In this document: in pieces, positions 34,201-47,079 of the stretch
Layout: each line of letters begins with the position of its first letter
Numbering within the stretch: position 1 is the first letter of the stretch
Made by a program: the position numbers and the translations under genes
NCBI GenBank assembly: GCA_016584305.1
Contig: JACEEZ010018831.1
Location: 2,501 to 66,500, forward strand
DNA length: 64,000 nt
Source of the DNA: Chionoecetes opilio
Lineage: Eukaryota > Arthropoda > Malacostraca > Decapoda > Majidae
Direction of reading: 5' to 3'
The notes under the pieces: generated by a model
Seen by the model: only the letters and a program-made list of their open reading frames with translations
Database searches by the model: none
What the model was told of the DNA's origin: nothing

Positions 34201-37200
34201 AGTAACACTCTTTACCTCAGGAACTACCCTCCTTCAATCAGTAACTACCCTCTTCTCTTTTCTCAGGAACTACCTCTTCTCAGGAACTACCTCTATTTCC
34301 TCAGGACTACCTCTTTCTCGGAAGCTACCTCTCTGAGGAACTACCCTCTCAGAACTACACACTCTCTCGGAACTACCTCTCTCAGAACTACCCTTCTCAG
34401 GAACTACCTCCTCTCAGGAACTAATTCTCAGGAAACTCATTCTCTCAGTAACTAATTACTCTTGCAGGAACTACCCGCATCAGAACTACTCTCACAATAC
34501 TAACCATCTCTCAGGAACTACACTCTCCTCAGGGAACTACCTCTCTCAGACACTAACCTCCTCAGTCCCTACCATCTCAGAACTACCTCTCTCAGGAACT
34601 GACGCTCTCTCTAGGAACTATCCTCTCTCAGGAACTACCTCTCTGCAGGAACTACCTCTCCTCGGAACTACTCTCTCAGAAGCTACCCTTCTCCTCAGTA
34701 ACTACCTCTCTTTCTACAGGAACGACCTCTCTTTCTCAGGACTTATACCTCTCTCTCAGGACCTACCTCTCTATTCGTCTCTCAGGAACTGACCGATCTT
34801 TTTCAGAGACCTACCTCATCTTCCTCTCTCAGGCCGACCTCTCTTTCTCACGAACTACTCTTTCTCAAGACTAACCTCATTTCGGAACTACCTGCATCTT
34901 TTTTCAAGACTACCGCTCTCTTTTCTCTCAGGAAGCGACTCTCTCTCTCGAGAATGACGCTCTCTCTCTCTCAGGGAATTACTTCCTTTCTCTCAGGAAC
35001 TCCCTCTTCTCCCGGGAAACTCTAACCTCTCGTTTTCTCGCAGGAACTAACCTCTCTTCGCTCTCGAGGAACAACCTCTCCTTTCTCTTCTCACGAAAAC
35101 TACCTCTCTTTCCTCTCTCAGAACTACCTCTCTTTCTCTCAGGAATTACCTCTTTCTTAGAACTAACCTCTATTCTCGGAATCCCTACTCTCGCGGAACT
35201 ACCTCTTCAGGAACGTACCGCCTCTTTCTCTATCTCTCTCATGGAACTACCTCTTTTCCTCTCAGGAAATACCTCTCTTCTCTAAGAACTACCTCTTTCT
35301 CAACTACCTCCTAGTTTCTCAGGGAATAACCTCTTTCTCATGACTTACTTCTCAGGACTACCTTCTCTCAGGAACTACTCTCCATGAACTCTCTCTCAGT
35401 ACTACCTCTCTCAGGAACTAACCTCTCAGAACTACCTCTCTCAGGAACTACCTCCAGGAACTACCTCTCATGACTACCTCTCGTCATGAACTACTCTCTC
35501 AGGACACTACCTCTCTCAAAACTACCTCTCGCAGGAAACTACACTCTCTCAGGAACTACCCTCTCTCAGGAACTACCTCCAGGAACTACCCTCTCTTTTT
35601 CCTCTTCTCAGGAACTCCTCTAGGAACTACCATCGTTCTAAGGACTACCTCTCATCTCAAGGACCGTACCTCTCTCTCTCAGACAGTAACCTCTCTTTCC
35701 AAGAACTCACCGTATTTTCTCACTGAAAGAAAAAAAAACTACCTCGTTTCTCCAGGAACTACATCCAGTAACGCTCTTTTTTTCAGTGACCACATTACCA
35801 TCTCGTTCTCGCAGAAACTACCTCTCTCTCTCAGGAACTACCTCTCTCCAGGAACTACCGTCTCTTTCTCAGAACGACCTATCTCATAACTACCTCTCTT
35901 TCTCTCAGGAACTACCTATCTTGCCTCTTCAGGAACTACGCTCTCTCTCAGAACTACCTATCTTTTTCTCTGCTCAGGAACCCTACCTCTCTTTCTCTCG
36001 CAAGAACTACCTCTCTGTGCCTCTCTCAGGAACTCTCTCTTTCGCTCTCAGGAAACTACCTCTCGGTCGCGCAGGAACGACTCTTGTCGCTCAGGACTAC
36101 CTCTTTTCTCATCAGAATTACCGCGCGGTCTCGCTCAGGACCTACCTCGCTTGCCGCAGGAACGACCTCTCTGTCTTCTCAGGAACACCGCCTCGGTACT
36201 CTCAGGAACACCTCTCGGGCTCGGGCAGGACTACCTCTCGGTCGCGCTCGGAAAACGACCTGTCTCTCTCAGGAACTACCTCTCATGAACTCCTCTCTTC
36301 CTCTCAGGACTACCTCTCTTTCTCCCCTCAGGAACTACCTTTCTCTAGGAACTACTCGCAGGACTACCTCTCTCTCCTCTTCTCAAACCTACCATCTTTC
36401 TCAGGACCTACCTCTTTCTCAGGAACTACCTCTTTCTCAGAACTACCTCTTTCTCAGGGAACTACCTCTTTCTCAGGAACTACCTCTTTCTTTAGGAACT
36501 ACCTCGTTCTTAGAAAACGAAAAACGACCTCTTTTCTCAGGAACCTACCCTTTCTCAGGACCTCTCTTTCTCAGGAACTTACCTCCTTTCTCAGGAACCG
36601 ACCCTCTTCTGCAGCAACCTACCTCTTTCCTCATCTCAGGAACTACCTTTTTTTCTTTTTTCTCCTCAGGACTCCTCTTTTCTTCAGTGACTACCTCTTT
36701 CTCAGGACTACCTCTTTCCTCAGGACTACCTCTATTCTCAGAACGATCTCTTTCTCTAGGCACTACCTCTTCTCAGGAAAAACTACCTCCCTTTCTCAGG
36801 ACACTACCTCTTTCTCAGAACTACTCTTTTCCTCGGAACTACCTCTTTTTCCCTCATGAACCTACCTCTTTCTGCATGACTCACCGGCTCTTCCTCATGA
36901 ACTACCTCTTTCTCAGAACTACCTATTTCCTCAGGGACGCCTCTTTCTCAGGACTAGCCTCTTTCTCAGGAACGACCTCTCTTTCTCTGGAACTAGCTCT
37001 CCTTTCTCAGAAAGAACTACCTCTCTTTCCTCAGGACTACCTCCTTCAGGACTCAACTCTTTTCATCAGGAAACTCCCTCTTTTCCAGGAACTACCTCTT
37101 TCTCAGGAACTAACCCTTTTTTCAGGAACTACCTCATTTCGTCAGGAACTACCTCTTTCTCACATCAACTTACCTCTTTCTCAGGAACTACCTCCTTTCC

Positions 37201-40200
37201 TCAGGAACTACCTCGTTTTCTCATGAACTACCTCTTTTCTCAGGACTTACCTCTCTCTTCTCAGGAACCTACCTCTTCTCAGGAACTACCTTCTTTCTCA
37301 GGAACTACCTCTCTACAGGAACTACCTCTCTCAGGAACTACCTCTCCTCAGGAACTAACCTCTCTCTAGAACTGCCTCTCTCAAGTGAATCTAATTCGCT
37401 CAGGACATAATTCTCTCAGAAACTAGCCTCTCTCAGGAACTACCTCTCAGGAACTACCGTCTCACAGGAACTAACCTCTCCACAGGAACTACCTCCTCAG
37501 GAACTACCCTCTCGGAACTACCTCTCTCAGGACCTACCTTCTCTCAGTAACTACTCTCTCCATGACTACCTCTCTCAGGAACTACCTCTCTCAGGACATC
37601 CTCTCTCAGAACTACTCTCTCAGGAACTACCTCTCTCAATGAACTACCTCTCTCAGGACTACCCTCTCCTCAGGAACTACCCTCTTTCTCAGAACTACCC
37701 CTCTTTCTCAGGAACTACCTCTCTCAGGAACCTACCTCTCCTTTCTCTCTCAGAACTCCCCTCTTTTTTCAGGAACTACTTCTCTCCAGGAACTACTCTC
37801 CCTCACGAACTCACCTCTTTCTCAAGAACCTACCTCTTGCACAGGACTACTCTTTTTCAATGAACTAAACCTCTCTATTCTCATCACGAGAGCCTACCTC
37901 TCTCTCAGGGACTACCTCTCCTCTCGGAACGACACTTTGCCTCGGAACTACCTCTTTCTCCCAGGACGAACCTCTCTTTCTCTCTCAGGAACTACCATCT
38001 CTTTCTCTCAGGGACTCCCGGTCTTTTTCAGTAACTACCTCTCTCAGGACTACCTCTCTCACGGACCTAAGCCCTCTTTCTCATAACTACCTCTGCTCTC
38101 GGGAACTACTCTTTTTCAGGAACTACTCTCTTCCTCTCATCAGGAACTACCCTCCTCCTCTCATGTGCAACTCCTCTCTCTCCATGAACCTAACCTCTTC
38201 TCTCGGAAACCTACCCTTTCTCCCAGGACTACCTCTCTTTCTCTCATCCAGTGAAACTAACCTCTCTTTCGCTCAGGAACTAACTCTCTTTCTCTCATCA
38301 GGAACTACCTCTCTTTCTCTCCATGCAACTACCTCTCTTTCTCTCATCATAACTACCTCTCTTTCCTCTCAGAATTTACCTCTTTCTAGAACTACATCTT
38401 TCTCAGGACCTACCTCTCTCAGGAACTACCCTGCTCACGAACTACCTTCTTTAATCTCCTCTCAGGAACTACCCTCTTTTCGCTCAGGAACACTCCTCTT
38501 TCCTCTCTCAGGAACTCACCTCTTTTCTCAGAACTACCTCTTTCTCAGGAACTTACTCTTTTCCTGCAAGTACTACCTTTCTCAGGAACTACCTCTTTCT
38601 CAGGAACTACCTCTTACTCAGGACTAACTCTTTTCTGAGGAACTACCTCCTTTCTTGAGGAACTACCCCCTCTTTCTCAGGACCTACCTCTTTCTCAGGA
38701 CGCTACCTCTTTCATCAGAGAAACTACCTCTTTCTCGGAACTACCTCTTTCATCAGGAACTACCTCTTTCCAGGAACTACCTTTTGTCTCAGGAACTACC
38801 CTCTTTCTCAGAACTACCGCTTTCTCAAGGAACTACCTCTTTCTCAGAACTACCTCTTTCTCAAGAACTGACCTCTTTCTCAGGACTACCTCTTTCTCAG
38901 AAGCTACCTCTTTCTCATAACTACCTCCTTTCTCAGGACCTACTCTTTCTCAGGACTACCTCTTCTCAGGAACTACCTCTTTCTCATGAACTACCTCTTT
39001 CTCAGGAAACTACCTCAATTTCCCCTCAGAACTACCCGCCTTTCTCAGGAACACCTCTTTCTCAGGAAACTACCTTTCGTTCTCAGAAATACCGTCTCCT
39101 TTATCAGGAACTACCTCTCTTTCTCAGGAACTAAGCTCTTTCTCAGGAACTACCTCTCTTTCTCAGGACTACCTCTCTTTTCTCAGGACTCAACTCTTTC
39201 TCAGGAACTACCTCTTTCTCAGGATACCCTCTTTCATCAGGAACTACCTCTTCTCAGGACTACCTCTTTCTCAGAACTACCTCTTTCTCAGGAAGCTACC
39301 TTCTTTCTCAGGAACTACTCTTCTCTTTCGCTCAGGAAACTGACCTCTTTCTCTCAGGAATACTCTTTCTCAGGAACTACCTCTTTCTCAGGAACTACCA
39401 TCTCTTGAGGGACTCCTCTCCAGAACTACCTCTCTCAGGACTGACCTCTCTGCAGGAACTAACCTCTCTCAGGAACTACCTCGTCTCAGGAAATAATATC
39501 CTCAGAGAACGATTTTTTCCTCAGGAACTATTCTCCCTCATGAACTACTACTCAAGGACTACCTCTCAACAGGACTACCCTCTCTCAAGGAACTGACCTC
39601 TCATCGGAACTACCTCTCTCAGGAACTACCTCTCAGTAACTACCATCTCAGGAACTTACCTTCTCTCAGGAAACTCCCTCTCTCAGGAACTAGCCTCTCT
39701 CAGGAACTACACTCTCTCAGGCACTACCTCTCTCAGGACTCCTCTCTCAAGAACTCTACCTCTCCTCAGGAACTACCTATCTTTGTCTCATGAACTACCG
39801 TCTCTTTCTCTCGACCTAACTCTCCCTCATGACTACCTCTCTTTCTCTCTCAGGAACTTACCTTTTTTTTCAGGACTACCATCTCTTCCTCTCAGGACCT
39901 ACCTCCTTTCTCAACTGAACTACCTAGTTCTTTCTACTAACAAGAACTACCTTTGCTCAGGACTACCTCTCTTTTCTCCAGGCAACTACCTCTCATTTCT
40001 CTCAGGACTACATCTCGTCTCTCAGGACTACCTCTCGTCGTCAGGAACTACTTTCTTTCTCTCAGGAACTACCTCTTTCTCCCAGAACTACCTCTCGTTT
40101 CTCTCGCAGGAACTCCTCCTTGCTCCTCTCAGGAACTACCTCTCTTTTCTCTCTCAGGAACTACCTCTCTTTCCCTCTCAGGAACTACAGTCTCTTTGTC

Positions 40201-43200
40201 TCTCAGGACATTTACCTCTTTTCCTTAGGAACTACCTAGTCTGTTCTCTCTCAGGACTACCCTCTCGCAGGAACTACTCTCAGACTACCTCTTCTCTCTC
40301 AGAACACCTCTTTCTCTCTCAGGAACTACCTCTCTTTCTCTCAGGAACTACCTCGTTCTCAGGAACTACCTCTTTCTCATGAACTACCTCTTTCCTCAGG
40401 AACTACTTCCTCAGGAACTACCTCTCTCCACGGGAACCTTACCTCTCGGAACTGACCTATCTCATAAACTACCCCGCTCGGAAACTACCTCATCAGGGAA
40501 CTACCTCTCTCAGGAACTACCTCTCAGACCTACCTGCTCAGGAAACTACCTCTCTCAGGAACTACCTCTCTCAGGAACATACCTCGTCTCGGAACACCTC
40601 TCTCAGGTACTACCTCTTCACAGAACTACCTCTCCTCCAGGGACTACCTCTCAGGACTACCCTCTGCTTTCTCTTCTCAGGAACTACCCTCTCAGGAAAC
40701 TACCCTCTTTTCTCAAACTACCTCTCTCCTCAGTACCTAGCCTCTCTCTCCCAGGACCTACCTCTCTTTCTTTCTCAAGAAACTACCTATTTCTCAAGAA
40801 CTACCCTGCTTTCCTCAGGAACTAAACCTCTTTTTTCAGGACTACTCTCTTTCTCTCAGAACTACTCTCTCTCTCATGAACTAATACCTCCTCTCGCCAG
40901 GACTACCCTCTCTTCTCATGAACTACCTGCTCAAGGACACTACCTCTCTTTCTCTCAGGAACTACCTCTCTTTCTCTCGGAACTCCTCTCTCTCCTCAGG
41001 AACTACCTATCTTTCGCTCTCAAGGAACTACCTCTCGTTACCTCTCGCAGAACTACCACTCTCTTTCTCCTCTCAGACTACCTCTCTTTCTCTCCTCAGT
41101 AACTACCTCTTCTTTCTCTCAGGAACTACCTCTTTTCTCATCATGAAATTACGCTCTCTTTTCTCTCTCAGGACTACCTCTCTTTGGAAAAGAGCTCAGA
41201 ACTACCTCTCTTTCTCTCAGGAACTACCTCTCCTTCTCTAGGAACGACCTCTCTTTCTCTCCAGAACTACCTCTCTTTCTCTCAGGACTACCTTTCCTCT
41301 CTCAGGAACTCCTCTCAGAACTACCCTCTCTTCGCTCTCGGAACTACCCTCTCTTGTTCCTCCCCAGGAAACTACCTTTTCTCTCAGGAATACTCTCAGG
41401 CAACTACCTCTCTCCCTCTCTCTCAGGAACTACCTCTCTTTCTCCTCTCAGGAAATTACTCTCTTTCTCTCAGAACTACCTCTTTCTCTCTCAGACTACT
41501 CTTTCTCTCAGGACCTACCTTTTTCTCTCAGGAACTACTACCTCTCTTTTTCTCTCAGGATTAACCTCCTCTCTCCTCTCATCTCAGGAACTCCCTCTCT
41601 TTCTCAGGACTACCTCTCTCCTCGGAACTTCCTCTTTTCTTTCTCAAGGCACACCTCTCTTTCTGCCTCAGGACTACCTTTCTCTCTCAGAACTACCTCT
41701 TTCAGTAACACCACTCCTTTTCTCAGTAACTACCGTCTCTCATGACCTACCTCTCCTCCGACCTTACCTCCAGGAACTACCTCTTTCTCAGGATACCTCT
41801 CTTTCTCTCAGGAACTACCTGTCTCCTTTCTCAGTGAGCTACCTCGCTCTCAGGACTACGTCTCTTTTCTCCTCAGACTAGTCCCTACCTTCTTTTCAGG
41901 GAACTACCTCTCTCTCTCCTCAGGACCATACCTACCCTCTTTCTCAGGAACTACCATCTTTTCTCAAAACTACCTCTTTCCTCATGAACTACCTCTTTTT
42001 CAGGAACTAACATCTCTTTCTTGTCGAACTACTACCTCTCTCTCAGGAACTACACCTCTCTCTCAGGAACTACCTCTCTCTCCTGAACTACCTCTCAGAA
42101 CTACCTCCTCTTTTTCTCTCCGACTACCTCTTTCTCTCAGAGAATCTAACCTCTCTTTCTCTCTCATAGGTGCAGGAACTACCTTCTCTTTCTCTCAGGC
42201 TACTACCCTAGCTTCTCTATCAGGGAGACTACCTCTCTTCTCTCAGGAACTACCTCTCTTTCTCTAAGGAACTACCTTTTCTCTCTCAGGAACCCTCTCA
42301 GAACTACCTCTCTTTCTCTCAGAATTACCTTCCTTTCTCCCTCAGGAACTACCTTTTCTCTCATCGGAACTCCTCTGCGGAACGCTACCTCTCTCAGGAA
42401 CATTCCTCGTTCTCTCTCAGGAACTCCTCTTTCTCTCTCAGGAACTCCAATCTCTGTCTCTCTCAGGAACTACACCTCTCTTTCTCTCGGAACTACCTCT
42501 CTTCTCTCAGGAACTTACCTCTCGTTTCTCTCAGGAACTACTCTTTCTCATGAACTACCTCTTTCTCTCAGGAAGCTACCTCTCTTTCTCTCTCAGAATT
42601 ACCTCTCTCTCATCTCTCTCTCCTCTCTCTCTCTCCAGGAACTACCTCTCTTTCTCTCTCAGGAACCTACCTCTTTCTTTCCCTCGTCTCAGAACTACCT
42701 TCTTTCTCTCTCAGGAAACTACACTCCTCTCTCTCAGAACTCCTCTCTCCTCAGGACTACCTCTCTGTTCTCTCTCAGGAACTACCTCTCTTTCCTCTCA
42801 GGAACTACCTCTCCTCTCAGAACTACCATCTCTTTCTCTCAGGGAAACTACTCTCTTTCTCATCTCAGGACCTCACCTCTCTCTCTCAGAACTACCTCTC
42901 TCTTCTCAGGAACTACCTCTTTCATCTCAGGGAACTACCTCCTTTCTCTCAGGAACTACCTCCTTTTCTCTCAGGAACTACCCTCTTTCCTCCAGGAAAC
43001 TACTCGTTCTCGAAAGGACTACCCTCTCTCTCAGGAACTCTTCTTTCTCTCAAGGAACTACCTCTTTCTCAGAACTACCTCTTACTCCAGGAACATACTC
43101 TTTCTCAGGAACACCTCTTCTCTCCAGACTACCTCTCTTTCCTCAGGAACTACCTCTCTTTCTCAGGAACTACCGTCTTTCTCTCAGGAACTACCTCTTT

Positions 43201-44260
43201 TCTCTCAGGACTACCTCTGTACTTCTCATAACTACCTCTTTTCTCGAACTACCTCTTAGCTCAGGAACTACCTCTTTTCTCCAAGGAACTACCTCTTCTC
43301 AGGAACTACCTCTTTCTTAGAACTACCTCGAACTACCTCTTTTTCTCGAACTACCTCTTTCTCAGGAAACTACCTCTTTCTTTCCCAAAACCTCTCAGGA
43401 CCTGACCTCTCTTTCTCTCAGTAAACTACCTCTGCCTCTCTCAGGAACTACCTTCTCTCTCTCTTCAGACCTGACCTCTTTCTCTCAGTACCTACTTCTC
43501 TCTCTCCTCTCTCCCAGTCCTACCTCTCTAGGAACTACCCTCTTTCTCCATCAGGGAAACTACCATCTTTCTGCTCAGGCAACTCCCCTCTCATTTCCCT
43601 CCGACCATCATGGGGCGGGAGAACTTACAACTTAGCCTACCAAATCTACGTCCGAGAACTACCTCTATAAGGAGAACTTTAACAGGAACGTAACCTCCTC
43701 AAGTAACTGAGCCCATCTCTCGGAAAAGGGTGAAAAAAAACAAACATACCTCTCTCGGGACTGAACATCACTCTCTCCGGAACGAAACTACCGTCTCTCT
43801 TCACTTCAGAAACTCTAGCCTCTCTCCTCAGGAACTAAAACTACCTCGTCCTCAGGACTTCCCTCTTCTCAATCAGTAACTAAACTCCTCAGGAGTCTCC
43901 ATGAAGACATACTCGTCGGGGAGAGGAGTACGCCCCCCCCCCCCCCCCACCTCTCTCTCAGGAACTAAGAAAAACCTATCCGCTTCCGAACTACCCGATA
44001 ACTACCTCTGAACCAGCCTTCACCCCCTACCCCCAAACCGTATCCCATCCCTCTCTCTCAGGAACTACCCCCGGTCTCTCTCCCAGGACTCTCTACCAAT
44101 ACTACCTCCTCTCAGGAACCTAACCCCGCTCTCTCTCACCGGAACTACCTTCTCCCTCAGGAACTACATCTCCTCTCAGGAACTAACCTCTGCTTCTTCG
44201 GAACTCCTCTCTCAGGAACTACCTCCCTCGCGCGGAACATCTGCATCTCAGCACTGACCC
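31263..44260 (+). repeat. ~13-kb satellite, core CAGGAACTAC
   Basis: Several hundred copies of the core CAGGAACTAC joined by CT-rich links. Three link types occur: M (CTCTTTCT, ~18-bp unit), S (CTCTCT, ~15-16 bp) and L (CTCTCTTTCTCTCT, ~22-24 bp). The types come in blocks. Short indels are everywhere, and nearly every plus frame is open for tens of codons (LRNYLF, QELPLS, SGTTSF) as an artefact of unit length. Order becomes irregular after about 43.55 kb. Confidence 0.96.
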
Positions 44261-44984
44261 CGCTCCGTACTCTCTCTCTTCCTTTCACTTACCGGACCTT
44301 GTGGGGGGGAGGAACAAGGACACAACAACAACTACTTTCTAACTTTGACTTTGACCTAAGTGACTGAATAAGTGTGTTTTTGTGTGTGTGGAATGGGGGG
44401 GGGGGGGCGGGGGTCTATGTAAGGGAGGAGTCCCAGCGGGGGTAGTTAATAACATGGTTAGTTATAAGCAGTAGTTACGGGTAGTTTAGTGAAACCGCAC
44501 TTAACCCAACACAGTTTCTTTTTGTGCTTGGGCGACCGCGCCCAGGGCCCGGCGGTTTGTGCCTACCTTTCTAGTTCGTGCGCAGCGCACCTTAAGTTCA
44601 TACCGTGAGACAATAGTTTCTTTGGAGGCGTCGTAAATCGGTGACTTGTTTTGAGCTATAGGGCCAACGCTTTGTCACCTCGCAATCACCTACTCTGCAT
44701 CCTCGTCACCCCCCCCCCCGTACAAACACCCTCCGTTCGCCCCTCCCACCATCACCCACCTCGAGCCCCCCTCCCCTCCCTCCCACCCGCCCCGCCCCCC
44801 CCCCCCTCCCCCACTTCACCCACCTCCCCCCCCCCCCCCCTAACACATAAACCCCCCCCCAATGCCCCTCTAGCCTCCCTCACTCCCCTCCCTTCCGCCC
44901 CTTCCCCACTCCCAGCGCCATTTTTTTTCTTTGTCATTAAATTTAGTCTTCTCCTCTTCTTCCAATCTCCCTTGATAAGTGTAA
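44261..44984. other. Spacer with poly-G and poly-C tracts
   Basis: A G-run at 44395-44412 and C-rich runs at 44710-44860 (CCACC, CCTCCC types). No gene; the Pro-rich 124-codon plus frame is a composition artefact. Confidence 0.6.
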
Positions 44985-45680
44985 ATAACCCATTTCACGC
45001 CCAGATTCTTCCTTTGGGCGTATAAAAAAATGTCTGTTTTGTTCGAGCAAGAAAAATACTGAATATACCAAATGAGTTTAGTGGAAAGTTCCTAACAGGT
45101 CATAGCTATAAAACCATGCTGTTGGTGGGATTCACACAACTAAAAAAGCGGTTCCTAATGGTACATACCCAAACAAGAAAATGAAAAAAATTATAACATA
45201 GGAAAAATTACGAATATTTCATAGGGTCCTCCAATTGGAGCTTAACATAGCTTTGTATTTTTTATTAGAAATCCTGTGTTCTCTCATTCAATATTATATA
45301 GTTAAGCGTGGTGTTAATGTTTAGGTAAGAAATATATTGCTATCCATATTTTTTAAAAAGCTCAGCAACAATGAAATATGACAGTCACTGTATTTAGTGT
45401 TTGATATATTTATAAAGTTGTGGTGGAATGCCTAAACTAAAAACTTGCAATGTAGTGCTTGCACAGTACTCCCCTTGGGCCCCGAACGTATTTTTCCAAT
45501 AGTAATTTTTTGGGTACCCTTAGATTATTTTTAGTGACATATAAGCAATTATTTTTATGCTATGACCTGTTTAGTTATCCTTGTCCCCTAACTCCATTTG
45601 GTATATTTCGTTGACTTTCTCATTTTATGGCTAACAGACCAATTTTTATAGCCAGGAAGATCTTGGCTTCAAGGTTTTAA
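44985..45680 (+). mobile_element. TTAA-target element with ~200-bp inverted ends
   Basis: Left end TAACCCATTTCACGCCCAG and the following ~200 bases are the inverted counterpart of the right end (about 45485-45680), which finishes ATCTTGGCTTCAAGG-TTTTAA. Shared inner boxes include AGGTCATAGCTATAAA (left) and its complement near 45560 (right). The ~300-bp middle has no coding frame. This is a longer relative of the 200-bp MITE at 2.2 kb and appears non-autonomous. Confidence 0.65.
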
Positions 45681-45682
45681 CT

Positions 45683-45696
45683 TACTACTACTACTA

Positions 45697-45742
<46 letters not shown>

Positions 45743-45833
45743 CTACTACTACTACTAATACTACTACTACTACTCACTCCTACTACTCCTACTAACTACT
45801 AACTACTCTACTACTACTACTATTGTTAAGCCC
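45683..45833 (+). repeat. (ACT)n microsatellite, left of LTR element
   Basis: ACT/CTA repeats with small interruptions. The LTR retrotransposon starts inside it and the same repeat resumes at 53600, so this was the insertion target. Confidence 0.92.
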
Positions 45834-47079
45834 CACGCCGCCCTACTCCGAAAGGGTGGAGGGAAATTGCGTAACCACGGGCTCATCGGTGGGTTTTAAT
45901 GTATCTCCTGTTTTTTTAAGCGCCCCCCCCCAAAACACCGCTGAGAAGGTTCTATCCAATCGGTCCGCCTGCGTGGCATGACAACTAACCCGGCACCCCT
46001 ACCTGTCGGGGCCGGGTAGGGCGCCATCTCCAAGTTCTACAGACGGTAACGGCTGTGCCCCGTTCGTGTCGTCGATATACGGGAGTCTTGGTTCCGCCGG
46101 CTAGCTAATAGCCCCGCTATGCGTGGCGACCCTCCTGTCCCCCCTAGAGTCCCCTGGCTTTATACAGTCCCCCAGGGGCCCATTTCCTTAATCGCCTGCC
46201 CTATTCATTCATTTGTCATCACGTGAATATATCACCACCTGCTTGCGTCGCCTTCAGAAGACCTGATATGTGGTACCCACAGAGTCCTAAGGCCCGTTTG
46301 TAGGTGCCTCGTAATGGCCCCGGGGTTCCGAGGGGGAACCCAGGGGAAGCCTACTGAAAGGAGGTAATCTAGTAGGCACTCGTCGTAGTCCCGCGTAGAG
46401 TTTCACCTTCCGGCCCACGCCCGCCCTGTTGCCTGGCCCCAGCGCCCATTGTCTCCCCAAGGGCCCCTGGGAGAGGGTGGGCCGAGTCCTGCCCTTCTCC
46501 GGTATGCCCTGGGGGGCTCGGCCGAGGCCGCCAGGAAAACGCAGGCCGGAAACCGGGTAAGTCCGTATCCCGTAGAGTTTTCCCTTGCCAGCCTTTGCTT
46601 CGGCCAACCTCAGGCAACGCGGTCCACGCTTTGCACGCAAAGGATGTCTCCTACGCGTCGCGCTTACTCGCCCGTTACTCACGACCTCGAACGTGCGGTT
46701 ACTCGCTGCAGTTTTTATTCCCCTGCAGTAATAATACTATCACTTCGCGACATGAACCGTGTGCACACGTTGAACGCGCCCCCCGAAGCCGCGTGAGGTA
46801 ACTGTCCTCTTCGTGGTCCTCCTTCAGCCCTTTGGGGCGAGGAGCCCACCCACTGACTACTCGACAGTCGAGTCCCCTTGTCTCTAGGTTTGCCTGTCTT
46901 AAAATGCCTAACCCTTGATTTTTTCCCCTCTTGGGCGCTGGATAATGAAATCTTGTCCCCTCCGCGAAAACCCTTTGCTTTCCCTCTTCTCACTACCATC
47001 CTTAGTCCTTCTGCCTTCTCCCCTTTTATCCTTCGTTTTCTTCCCTATTCCTCATTCCTCTGACGTCCCAGCCCTCACA
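45834..47079 (-). repeat. Left LTR (3' LTR if minus strand)
   Basis: Matches 52364-53595 along its full length, e.g. shared CGCCCGTTACTCACGA and CCTTAGTCCTTCTGCC. Differences are mostly 1-3-base indels, consistent with a young insertion seen through a noisy consensus. Confidence 0.88.

Noticed and set aside
31263..43600. Many plus frames with LRNYLF/QELPLS repeats that might suggest a large leucine-rich protein
   Set aside because: All three frames give such peptides and they interrupt every ~100-300 bp; this is a satellite.
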